Origin: Flavobacterium sp. BFFFF1
Lineage (GTDB): Bacteria; Bacteroidota; Bacteroidia; Flavobacteriales; Flavobacteriaceae
NCBI RefSeq assembly: GCF_002256285.1
Contig: NZ_NKJE01000006.1
Coordinates: forward strand, 83,012 to 147,011
Direction: 5' to 3'
Length of the DNA: 64,000 nt
The notes under the pieces are model-generated. The model searched no databases. It was given only the letters and a program-made list of their open reading frames with translations, and had not been told where the DNA came from. Position numbers and translations under genes: made by a program. Of this stretch, positions 25,767 to 33,956 are shown one piece after another (within the stretch, counting starts at the first letter, position 1; each line of letters opens with the position of its first letter).

Positions 25767-26222
25767 TTAAGGTTGGTACAAGTCAACCCAGTTTGTCGAC
25801 TTTATTGCGGAAACTTTACCCTCTTCATTTACAACAACGCGCAGCTCTTTTAAAGTGTGCTTCCATTGGTATTGTGCCTTGTAGCGGAAAATCAACGAGT
25901 TGTCTGCTTTGTTTTTCAATACCTGTGAGAGCTCAATATCTTTAAACTTCCCATACTTAATCCTGAATTTCTGACAGGTCTTCGTGATTTTTTCAGGTGT
26001 AATGTTTTTAATGAGTTGTGCCGTAGCCTCTTCGTTTGTAAAAGGCGTAAAGCGAGAAGTATTGCAGCTATTCAGTACACGTTTTCCCAACTCATACGCG
26101 CGGTTTTTAGCTGTGGCGTTCACCTCAGGCATATCGATCATCACAATGGCAGGCCCGGATTTTCTGGCTTTACAACCAATCGAGAGAAGCAAAATGAAGG
26201 ATATGGCAACCAGTTTTTTCAT
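25767..26222 (-). CDS. Hypothetical lipoprotein
   Basis: The N-terminus MKKLVAISFILLLSIGCK ends in a lipobox (LSIGC), so the protein is probably lipidated at Cys17 and anchored in a membrane. The mature part of about 135 residues is basic and I cannot assign it to a family. It has one internal Cys pair candidate (C54 and C82). Its ATG overlaps the stop of the M23 peptidase by 4 bases (ATGA), so it is coupled to that gene and may be functionally tied to the cell wall. Confidence 0.7.
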   Translation of the reverse strand: MKKLVAISFILLLSIGCKARKSGPAIVMIDMPEVNATAKNRAYELGKRVLNSCNTSRFTPFTNEEATAQLIKNITPEKITKTCQKFRIKYGKFKDIELSQVLKNKADNSLIFRYKAQYQWKHTLKELRVVVNEEGKVSAIKSTNWVDLYQP

Positions 26223-26902
26223 AATTCTGAAAATTTGAACAGCAAATCCGGATCAGGGCAATTTTTTAAATAATGCGGCAAATCTTTCTCTGAGCAAACG
26301 CCCGGATAGTCACCAAAATTTCCTTCGAGGTCAATGATAATCTGGAAGTGCAGGTGCGGAGCATAATTTCCATTAACCGCAGGCTCGCCAATAGTCGCGA
26401 AGGATTGATTTCTGCCAACTTGATCTCCAATTTCAATGTCCTCAATACTATCAAGCGAGAGGTGTCCGTACAAAGTGTAAAAGTGATGCCCATCAGCTTT
26501 ATGCTCTAAAATGATCGTAGGGCCGTAATTTCCTTCCCCGGTATTGTAGTCAAAACTATGCACAATGCCGTCAATCGGAGCAATGACGGCAGTTCCCCCC
26601 TTCGCCCAAAAGTCATATCCGATGTGGATATTCCGTTCCTCAGTTTCATCGTCGTTGAAAAGGTCATGGTGTTTGTATAGCGTACGTCTTTCGTTGTAAC
26701 CGCCATATCCGACAAGGGCCTTGTTGGTTTCAAGGAAGTTGTCGATATACGCTTCGAAATTGTGTCTGTCTTCGAGAAACTTTCTCGAGTGGTCGGTAAG
26801 CTGCTCCGACAAATCTATTTGGACATATTTGCTGACATGGATATTGTTGTCGAGCACCCTGATTTTCTGCAGGTCGTAAAGGTAGTTTTCAAAAACGGTC
26901 AT
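26219..26902 (-). CDS. M23-family peptidase
   Basis: A zinc metallopeptidase of the LytM/lysostaphin type. The metal-binding motif is HIGYDFWA (HxxxD) with the HxH motif in APHLHFQI, spaced as usual for M23; VGRNQSFATIGEPAVNG lies between them. I place the start at 26902; two upstream in-frame ATGs fall in or next to the terminator of the preceding lipoprotein gene. No signal peptide follows that start, which is odd for a cell-wall hydrolase. The N-terminal 90 residues are unassigned. The ORF stops inside the next gene's ATG, giving translational coupling. Confidence 0.85.
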   Translation of the reverse strand: MTVFENYLYDLQKIRVLDNNIHVSKYVQIDLSEQLTDHSRKFLEDRHNFEAYIDNFLETNKALVGYGGYNERRTLYKHHDLFNDDETEERNIHIGYDFWAKGGTAVIAPIDGIVHSFDYNTGEGNYGPTIILEHKADGHHFYTLYGHLSLDSIEDIEIGDQVGRNQSFATIGEPAVNGNYAPHLHFQIIIDLEGNFGDYPGVCSEKDLPHYLKNCPDPDLLFKFSEL

Positions 26903-26932
26903 TTGTATTGGTTTTTTCCTTAAAGTTAACAT

Positions 26933-26964
26933 AAAAAAAGCCAACATAAAAAGATTATGCTGGC
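26933..26964 (-). terminator. Intrinsic terminator after the proline-rich lipoprotein
   Basis: On the minus strand GCCAGCATAA (26964-26955) pairs with TTATGTTGGC (26949-26940), with one G-T/A-C type mismatch, and is followed by seven T residues. It sits 23 bases after the lipoprotein stop and 31 bases before the M23 ATG at 26902, which supports that start. Confidence 0.8.
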
Positions 26965-26986
26965 ATTATAACTTTAAATTAAGAAT

Positions 26987-27274
26987 TTACTTTTTTTTGA
27001 CTTCCACAGCCGTACCGCTATTTTTGACTTCAAACTTGGTGGTTTTGGTGTTATTCTTAGTATCAACCTGAACCGCGTCTTTTCCAACACTTACCGTAGT
27101 TCCGTTAGCATCGTCAGTTGACTTTTCAGGAGCTGGCGGCGGAGGCGGCGGAGGCGGTATATCTGCAGGCGCCTCAGGTGGTGGTGGTGGTGCAGGAGCA
27201 GGTGGCGGGTCTTTTTTACACGAAACAACAGCCATTGAAACAATCAATCCGGCCATCAAAATTACTTTTTTCAT
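26987..27274 (-). CDS. Small proline-rich lipoprotein
   Basis: From the ATG at 27274 the protein has 95 residues. The signal MKKVILMAGLIVSMAVVSCKK ends in a lipobox, giving a lipidated Cys. The mature part begins with several proline runs, including PPPPP and PPPPPPPP separated by short Ala/Glu/Asp spacers, then a Lys/Thr/Val-rich tail. The in-frame extension to 27334 lacks a signal at its start and is rejected. Function is unknown; surface anchor or spacer is a fair guess. The poly-proline runs would need elongation factor P for smooth translation, and efp is in this window. Confidence 0.75.
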   Translation of the reverse strand: MKKVILMAGLIVSMAVVSCKKDPPPAPAPPPPPEAPADIPPPPPPPPAPEKSTDDANGTTVSVGKDAVQVDTKNNTKTTKFEVKNSGTAVEVKKK

Positions 27275-27376
27275 ACGTTTTTGTTTTATCGTTACTTTAT
27301 CCATTAACTTGATTAGTCCCGGTTTTATTGTCAACGTATGCTGAAGTTCCTTAATAAACTGTAAGCGATAACTGCT

Positions 27377-29782
27377 TTAATACAATTCGGGAAATTCAGA
27401 AGGCCTGCTTTCGCTCATAATAGCATATACTTTTTCATAAATATCTTCCACGGAAGGTTTTGAAAAATAATCACCATCGGTGCCATACGCCGGCCTGTGC
27501 GCTTTTGCTGAAAGGGTCTCAGGCTTGCTGTCAATATACCTATATCCGTTTTGAACTTCGAGTACCTGCTGTAAAATATACGCAGAGGCCCCACCCGGCA
27601 CGTCTTCATCTACCACCAGCAGTCGACTTGTTTTTTGGACACTTTTGACAATGTCCTGCGCAATATCGAAAGGCAATAAGGATTGGATATCAATGATTTC
27701 GCAGTCAATTCCGGACTCCTGTAATTCTGTCGCAGCCTGTTCAATCAACCTAAGTGTCGATCCATAAGAAACAATTGTAATATCCTTTCCTTCACGGATG
27801 GTTTCGACCACTCCCACAGGTGTCTTAAATTCTCCAAGATTTATGGGCATCTTCTCTTTGAGCCTATATCCGTTAAGACATTCCACCACAAGGGCCGGTT
27901 CGTCTGTTTCGAGTAAGGTGTTGTAAAATCCTGCCGCTTTGGTCATGTTACGGGGAACCAATACATGGATGCCGCGGACGGCGTTGATAATCATGCCCAT
28001 CGGGGATCCCGAGTGCCAGATGCCTTCAAGCCGATGGCCTCGGGTACGGATAATCAATGGCGCTTTTTGTCTTCCCTTCGTGCGGTATTGTAAAGTAGCG
28101 AGATCATCGCTCATAATCTGGATTGCGTATAATAAATAGTCAAGGTACTGGATTTCTGCAATCGGGCGTAGTCCGCGCATTGCCATCCCAATTCCCTGGC
28201 CCAATATTGTTGCTTCGCGTATTCCGACGTCGGCGACACGCAGCTCGCCGTATTTTTCCTGCATGCCTTCCAATCCCTGATTGACATCGCCAATATTTCC
28301 GGCATCTTCGCCAAATACAAGTGCTTCCGGGTACTTCGCAAAGATGGCGTCAAAATTATCCCGAATGATGACACGCCCGTCAGCATCTTCGGTGTTATCG
28401 CTATAAACAGGCAATACTTCCGCTACCGAAAAAACGTTCTTATCGGAAGCTGAAAATAAGTGTGAGCTGAAATTGGGTTGGATTTTCGCTTTGTAATCCG
28501 TAATCCATTGCGCCAACTCCTGTCCGACGCCTTCTTTCGAAAGCATGCGGAGTACTTTCCTGGCTGCAACCAATAGTTCCTTCCTTCCTGGTTCTTTCAC
28601 AGGTTTCAACGCCGATATGTATTTGTCGATAAAAACTTTATTAGCGCTTTGTCCACTCATTTTTTCAAGTAGGGATACTAAGGCAGCCTGTTCTTCTCTT
28701 ATCGGACTAATGAAAGCACTCCACGCGGCTTTTTTGCCATCGAGTACTTGCTTCTTTGCATGATTATCAATGTCGTCGAGTTCCTCAGGTGTGGCGACAT
28801 TGGTCGCGATCATCCAAAGTTTCATCTGCCTGATACAATCGAAGTCAGATTCCCATGCCAATCGGTCTTCATTTTTGTACCGTTCATGAGAACCAGAGGT
28901 GGAATGTCCCTGCGGCTGTGTGAGCTGTTGCACATGGATTAAAACAGGAACGTGCTCCTCGCGGGCGATTTTTGCAGCTTTCTGGTACGTGTCGATCAGT
29001 GAGGCATAATCCCAACCCTTGACCCTGAAAATTTCGTAACCATTGCCATGCTCATCGCGCTGGAATCCCTTCAGTATTTCCGAGATATTTTCTTTAGTAG
29101 TCTGATGGCGCGCGTGTACGGAGATGCCGTAGTCGTCGTCCCAAACGCTCATCACCATCGGTACCTGCAGTACGCCGGCGGCATTGATCGTCTCAAAAAA
29201 CAATCCTTCTGATGTCGAAGCATTGCCAATGGTTCCCCAGGCTATTTCATTCCCATTGATGGAAAAATTCGTCTTATTGTGAATGCCATTTACATTTCGG
29301 TATATCTTTGAAGCCTGGGCCAGTCCGAGTAAACGTGGCATCTGGCCTGCGGTGGGCGAAATATCTGCACTGGAATTTTTCTGCAGCGTCAGATTTTTCC
29401 AGTTTCCATTTTCGTCCAGCGAATGCGTGGCAAAGTGTCCGCCCATCTGCCTTCCGGCTGACATCGGGTCGAAGTTCAGGTCGGTATGGCCATATAATCC
29501 GGCAAAAAACTGCTCGATGTTTATTTCGCCTATTGCCATCATAAACGTTTGGTCGCGGTAATAACCTGAACGAAAATCACCGTTTTTAAACGCTTTGGCC
29601 ATCGCGAGCTGTGGCACTTCCTTGCCATCGCCAAATATTCCGAATTTAGCTTTACCGGTGAGCACCTCGCGCCTTCCTAAAAGGCTGCATTCGCGGCTGA
29701 TGACCGCAATTTTATAATCGTTGAGGACTTCAGATTTGAAATCTTCAAATGTCAACGCCGCATTCGTTTCAGCCTCTGTCAT
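27377..29782 (-). CDS. Fused alpha/beta E1 component of a branched-chain 2-oxoacid dehydrogenase
   Basis: One 801-residue chain holds both E1 subunits. The alpha part (about 1-390) has the thiamine diphosphate region WGTIGNASTSEGLFFETINAA and the RHQTTKEN, HSTSGSHERYK phosphorylation-loop-like segment. The beta part (about 455-801) has FGEDAGNIGDVNQGLEGMQ, EATILGQGIGMAMRGLRPIAEIQY and the DEDVPGGASAYIL block. Such fusions are common in Bacteroidota. It would decarboxylate branched-chain 2-oxoacids for fatty-acid primer synthesis. E2 and E3 are not in the window. The 264-base stretch upstream holds only the -7 box listed next. Confidence 0.9.
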   Translation of the reverse strand: MTEAETNAALTFEDFKSEVLNDYKIAVISRECSLLGRREVLTGKAKFGIFGDGKEVPQLAMAKAFKNGDFRSGYYRDQTFMMAIGEINIEQFFAGLYGHTDLNFDPMSAGRQMGGHFATHSLDENGNWKNLTLQKNSSADISPTAGQMPRLLGLAQASKIYRNVNGIHNKTNFSINGNEIAWGTIGNASTSEGLFFETINAAGVLQVPMVMSVWDDDYGISVHARHQTTKENISEILKGFQRDEHGNGYEIFRVKGWDYASLIDTYQKAAKIAREEHVPVLIHVQQLTQPQGHSTSGSHERYKNEDRLAWESDFDCIRQMKLWMIATNVATPEELDDIDNHAKKQVLDGKKAAWSAFISPIREEQAALVSLLEKMSGQSANKVFIDKYISALKPVKEPGRKELLVAARKVLRMLSKEGVGQELAQWITDYKAKIQPNFSSHLFSASDKNVFSVAEVLPVYSDNTEDADGRVIIRDNFDAIFAKYPEALVFGEDAGNIGDVNQGLEGMQEKYGELRVADVGIREATILGQGIGMAMRGLRPIAEIQYLDYLLYAIQIMSDDLATLQYRTKGRQKAPLIIRTRGHRLEGIWHSGSPMGMIINAVRGIHVLVPRNMTKAAGFYNTLLETDEPALVVECLNGYRLKEKMPINLGEFKTPVGVVETIREGKDITIVSYGSTLRLIEQAATELQESGIDCEIIDIQSLLPFDIAQDIVKSVQKTSRLLVVDEDVPGGASAYILQQVLEVQNGYRYIDSKPETLSAKAHRPAYGTDGDYFSKPSVEDIYEKVYAIMSESRPSEFPELY

Positions 29783-29808
29783 AACGGAAAAATTATGGAT
29801 TTTCAGGA

Positions 29809-29816
29809 CAAATTTA
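29809..29816 (-). promoter_or_regulatory. -7 box TAAATTTG upstream of the fused E1 gene
   Basis: Minus-strand TAAATTTG, 26 bases before the ATG. A second TAAATTTG on the same strand lies about 33 bases upstream (29842-29849). No -33 element of TTG at 19-20 bases is clear for either. Confidence 0.4.
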
Positions 29817-30046
29817 CTGAAAAAGGCGGAAATTCAGGTTGCAAATTTACAAAGTTGCATCGATGCCTCTTCGCTGGTGCTGTAAGTAATAGATTTTCAA
29901 AAGTTTAAGTTTTTAAATCTTACGAAAACGTTGTAATTAAAATGAGCATTGCAAATGCTTGATGGGTTGGCATTGGAAACAGCTATAAACGAATGCTGTA
30001 TTCGGTTTAGTGACATCGAACGGTTATGCAGCACAGCCGGATTGAA

Positions 30047-32884
30047 TTAAAACCATTTCCGTGTGAAAAGATTGATCAGCAGCTTTGGGTCTAGCGTTAC
30101 CACAAAACGGATTTTCTCGTTGTAATTTTGTTGCCCAATTTCCCAGCCGTTGTTTGAATAGACAGGAAAATACAACTCAAAATAATCGGTAACCAGATTC
30201 AGGCGGATTCCACTGTCGTAAACGAAATCGCGCTCCTGAAACCTGCTTTTTACAAAACCCGCATCGCCATAGACTTCCACCCAATTCCAAATGTTAAAGC
30301 CCACGTTGGCTGTCGCAATCCATTGGTTGGCAAAAGGGTTCGCCAGTTTCGACTTAAATCCGCCCTCTGCGATGATCAGTTGTTGGCTGAATAATCCAGA
30401 TTTTTCAGACCGTCCATAGAAATCATAATCAAACAAATAATCTGTGGGGCGGTCCAGCCCAAAACTGAAATAATCCGTATCCGTACGGTTGTATAAAAAG
30501 GTTCCTGCGTAGAGCCGGATACTTATCTGTCTGTTGTCATTGAACAGTTTACGGTATTGTACATCAATGGAAGCTTTACCAAAGGTTTTCGACAGTTGCA
30601 GGTCTGTAGTGTAGCCAAAGTGTTTCGTCGCTTCTGAATTTCCATCGATGAATTTTGCGTTAAAGACACTGTAATTCTCCAATTCATCTTCCGCATCTGA
30701 TGGCAGGTTGTCGCGCCTGACGATAACGTTCCTCAACACAAGGGTCTGTTTGTGATTGTTCCGGAAGTCGAAATCCCTGAACTTAAAGAACACGATCGGA
30801 GTGAGTTTTAAATACGCAGATTCCGGTGCATAATGGAAGTACGATCCATTTACCTGATAGCGCATGCCGTATAATTTTCCTTCACGGTTGTTTTGGTTTA
30901 CCGCAACGGAGAAATTTCCCACCAAGGATTGGTTGTTTGAGGAATACATTGGGTTGAGATCAAAAATGAATGGCTTATCCAAAATGGTCTTATTGTGGAA
31001 ACGGAACCCCGGTGACAGCCCGTCATACAGATTGTAGGTAAGTGTCGGGACATAAAGAATCTGATTGTAATATGGATCCTCCAAATCCTTCATGAACACA
31101 AATTTGATCGGACGGTTGCTGATCCTGAAGTCTTTTAACGAACGCCAGTTATTGCGCAGGTTGTATTCCGGGACCTCATTTTTATAATTGAGCACAATTT
31201 TTGTCGCCGATTCGCGAGGCACGGTAAATGTGCTGTCCTTGCTGACTCCTTCGAGCCACTGCTTGAAGACGATTTCCTTGTTTTTAATTCCATAAATCGG
31301 AATGGGCACGGTGGTGCCTGTTTTGTTTTTTATCGTGAAAGTAATGCTGTCGCGTGTCTTGGAAACATTGCCGAATTTATAATCTACGATGTCACGCGAA
31401 TCAATAATGGTCTTAAAAAACCAATCAATGTTTTTCTCAGTACGGCTTTTCAATATGGCCTCAAAATCCGATCGTCGTGTCGGAACGGTACTTTTCGTAT
31501 TGTCGCTGTAGAATGTAGCAATCGACTGTTGCATGTTTTCATTTCCAATATAGTCTGACAGGTATCGGAAGCTCAATCCCGCACGGTACTTTCCGGCAAT
31601 TTGTTCGTTAAATTTAATCAGGTCGCTTTTGGGTGCGCCGATGGGTTGGTCAAGGTTTTTACGGGCCATCAGCATATAGAAATAGCTGTATTGCTCGTTA
31701 AAGTCAAGCTGTGTCAGGTTGTAGCTTTTAAACAGTCCCATCTTGGATACATTTCCCATCATTTTAATGCCGGGATAATGTTCGTCAATGTATTTCATCA
31801 TAATGTAAACCTGCAGCCCGTCATAAATCCAGTTGTCGGCCCGCGGATCGAGTTGGAGGCTGGTCTTCAGGAAATTATTGAGGTACGTTTTCAGGAACTT
31901 GATTTCGTACAAAAAGTCATTCGGGAACGGGCTGATGAAAGCGGGGAGCTGGTTCAGTCCATAAAATGGATTACGCTCATAGTCTGCCTGGGCCACTGTG
32001 ATTTTTGAATGTGGATAATGTCCGATATTGCTGTCCACATAGCGTACGATTTTGTCAATCAACAAGGCCTTTTGGATTTCATTGACATTGTTGTCGTTCA
32101 GATCGGTAAGGACTTCAGTAATGTCGTTCTTGTAAAGTTTAAACCTGTTTTCCTGCGAGACAAACATGCAGAAATCGTTTTTGGTCGTGTGCAGTTGGTA
32201 CACGTTGCCTGATCCGGAACTTCGTGTTTCGGTGTCCGTGTATAGCTTGAGTCCGGACGGAATGGTGAAACTGATGTCGTATGCGGTAATGGCATTGGCG
32301 ATATCGTCAGAGTTGTTGTTGCTGTACTTTGAAAAATGGTGGTTGTCGTAGCGCGCCGGGGCGAGGTACCAGTTGCGCAGGTAAAACTCGCCTGCCTTTC
32401 CATAGCCGTATCGGGTAAAACGGTCATTCGGAATTTTTACTTTGTAAGCCAATGAAAATTGGATGCTTTGTCCCGGCAGCAGCTTCACAGGAAGGTTGAT
32501 CTCCACCAGATCAGGCTGGTCATTCATCCGGAACCAGTCTGCGGCTAAACCATTTTCAAAACGGATGGTTAGATTTTCCGTACCGCCGCGATCATGTGCT
32601 TTGGCGAGGTGAAAGCTTCTGATGAATTCGTCTGAAAAACGTTTTGCCAATGGAGTGTCTTTTGAAGCATAGGAACTGATCCAGTCATTAAGCACTATGG
32701 TTTGCAGCGTATCGGGAGAGGCATTCACGTAATTCAGCTGTTGTGATACAGAAATGGTCTTTGCTTCCGCATCCAGCACTGCCGTTATCGCACAGGCGTG
32801 TTGCGCATGTGCCGGGACGGCAAACGAAAGCGCAATCAGTAAAACGGCAAAGGATTTGTACAATTTCAATAGGTTCTTTTTCAC
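30047..32884 (-). CDS. M1-peptidase-like outer-membrane protein without HExxH
   Basis: The 945-residue chain starts with GTG and a signal peptide (about 1-28). Residues about 30-350 resemble the N-terminal and catalytic region of M1 aminopeptidases, ending in DNWIYDGLQVYIMMKYIDEHYPG near 348-370, the counterpart of the second metal-ligand helix. The HExxH zinc motif that should precede it is absent; its place is taken by FLYEIKFLKTYLNNFL. The C-terminal 380 residues (from about 560) are alternating-hydrophobic, aromatic-rich strands ending in W-F, as in outer-membrane beta-barrels. A catalytically dead domain displayed by a barrel is the reading I favour. Confidence 0.8.
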   Translation of the reverse strand: MKKNLLKLYKSFAVLLIALSFAVPAHAQHACAITAVLDAEAKTISVSQQLNYVNASPDTLQTIVLNDWISSYASKDTPLAKRFSDEFIRSFHLAKAHDRGGTENLTIRFENGLAADWFRMNDQPDLVEINLPVKLLPGQSIQFSLAYKVKIPNDRFTRYGYGKAGEFYLRNWYLAPARYDNHHFSKYSNNNSDDIANAITAYDISFTIPSGLKLYTDTETRSSGSGNVYQLHTTKNDFCMFVSQENRFKLYKNDITEVLTDLNDNNVNEIQKALLIDKIVRYVDSNIGHYPHSKITVAQADYERNPFYGLNQLPAFISPFPNDFLYEIKFLKTYLNNFLKTSLQLDPRADNWIYDGLQVYIMMKYIDEHYPGIKMMGNVSKMGLFKSYNLTQLDFNEQYSYFYMLMARKNLDQPIGAPKSDLIKFNEQIAGKYRAGLSFRYLSDYIGNENMQQSIATFYSDNTKSTVPTRRSDFEAILKSRTEKNIDWFFKTIIDSRDIVDYKFGNVSKTRDSITFTIKNKTGTTVPIPIYGIKNKEIVFKQWLEGVSKDSTFTVPRESATKIVLNYKNEVPEYNLRNNWRSLKDFRISNRPIKFVFMKDLEDPYYNQILYVPTLTYNLYDGLSPGFRFHNKTILDKPFIFDLNPMYSSNNQSLVGNFSVAVNQNNREGKLYGMRYQVNGSYFHYAPESAYLKLTPIVFFKFRDFDFRNNHKQTLVLRNVIVRRDNLPSDAEDELENYSVFNAKFIDGNSEATKHFGYTTDLQLSKTFGKASIDVQYRKLFNDNRQISIRLYAGTFLYNRTDTDYFSFGLDRPTDYLFDYDFYGRSEKSGLFSQQLIIAEGGFKSKLANPFANQWIATANVGFNIWNWVEVYGDAGFVKSRFQERDFVYDSGIRLNLVTDYFELYFPVYSNNGWEIGQQNYNEKIRFVVTLDPKLLINLFTRKWF

Positions 32885-32951
32885 AATTACGGCTAAATAA
32901 CACTTTTAGGATGTAATATACCGCCGGAAGTTGCTTAAATATTGCTTAAGA

Positions 32952-32985
32952 CCAAAAAGAAACCACAAAACCCGAAGATCCTGTG
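32952..32985 (-). terminator. Weak terminator-like hairpin after the LOG gene
   Basis: On the minus strand CCACA pairs with TGTGG across a loop of about 14 bases, followed by TTTCTTTTT. The stem is only five pairs, so this is tentative. Confidence 0.35.
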
Positions 32986-33010
32986 GCGCTTTGTTTTATT
33001 CGGCACGGTA

Positions 33011-33739
33011 TTAAAAGTTCGGGCTCAGTGTGTATTTTTTGTAGAAATTATCCAGTACCTCGACCACTTCATCTTCCGTGTCCACAATGCGGATCAGGTC
33101 AAGATCACCCGGACTTACCGTCTTGTATTTTTCCACCAGCGTGGTTTTCACCCAATCCATCAGTCCCGACCAGAATTCCCGACCGACGAGGATGACCGGG
33201 AACTTCGCCACTTTTTTGGTTTGGATCAACGTGATGGCTTCAAACATTTCGTCCAGTGTGCCAAAACCACCCGGCATGACAACAAAACCCTGCGAATATT
33301 TTACGAACATCACCTTACGGACAAAGAAATAATCAAAGTTCAGGTTCTTGTCACGGTCGATATAAGGGTTGTAATGCTGCTCAAACGGGAGTTCGATATT
33401 CAGGCCCACTGACGTTCCGCCGCCCAGGTGTGCACCTTTATTGCCGGCTTCCATAATTCCGGGGCCGCCACCAGTAATCACACCGTAACCGGCTTTACTG
33501 ATTTTGAATGCAATTTTCTCAGCCAAAAGGTAGAAGTGCTCGTCCGGTTTGGTTCGTGCCGATCCGAAAATGGATACACACGGACCAATTCTTCCCATGG
33601 TTTCATACCCATTGACAAATTCTGCCATGATTTTAAAAATCGCCCAGCTGTCATTGGTACGGATCTCGTTCCACGTCTTTTGCTTCAGGCGGTCCTGAAT
33701 GACTTTATCTTCATCGTTATCAAAGTCCTCTAATCTCAT
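33011..33739 (-). CDS. LOG-family protein (TIGR00730-type Rossmann fold)
   Basis: The protein has 242 residues with the family motif PGGFGTLDEMFE (about 163-174) and the VITGGGPGIMEAGNKGAHLGG block near 86-106. LOG family proteins are cytokinin riboside 5'-monophosphate phosphoribohydrolases in plants; the bacterial substrate is a nucleotide 5'-monophosphate, generally undefined. The N-terminal 45 residues are an extension relative to short family members. The gene is downstream of uvrA but separated by the repeat element. Confidence 0.88.
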   Translation of the reverse strand: MRLEDFDNDEDKVIQDRLKQKTWNEIRTNDSWAIFKIMAEFVNGYETMGRIGPCVSIFGSARTKPDEHFYLLAEKIAFKISKAGYGVITGGGPGIMEAGNKGAHLGGGTSVGLNIELPFEQHYNPYIDRDKNLNFDYFFVRKVMFVKYSQGFVVMPGGFGTLDEMFEAITLIQTKKVAKFPVILVGREFWSGLMDWVKTTLVEKYKTVSPGDLDLIRIVDTEDEVVEVLDNFYKKYTLSPNF

Positions 33740-33791
33740 ATTTTTAAATTGATAATTGATTATTCAACATTAAATTCTCATTCATTTTTTA

Positions 33792-33894
33792 GGAGCTGTT
33801 CCCGGCTATCCGCTGCAATCTTTTTATTAATTGCTCGCTCCGCAGTAAAAAGGATTTCCGCTGCTCCCGAAGTTTCGGGACGGGCTATAGCCGG
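33792..33894 (+). repeat. Structured intergenic repeat, copy 2
   Basis: Three nested stems can be drawn. Outer: CCGGCTAT (33802-33809) with ATAGCCGG (33887-33894). Inner: AATCTTTTTA (33817-33826) with TAAAAAGGATT (33846-33856), with one bulged G. Third: the perfect palindrome CCCGAAGTTTCGGG less one central pair (33866-33879). The first 7 bases (GGAGCTG) match copy 1 at 22390. The element lies between the uvrA stop and the LOG start. Confidence 0.78.
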
Positions 33895-33956
33895 ACAACA
33901 TTGGAAAATCGGGCTAATATAGCGTTTTTCGACAATTAATAATCCATGATACCCGG

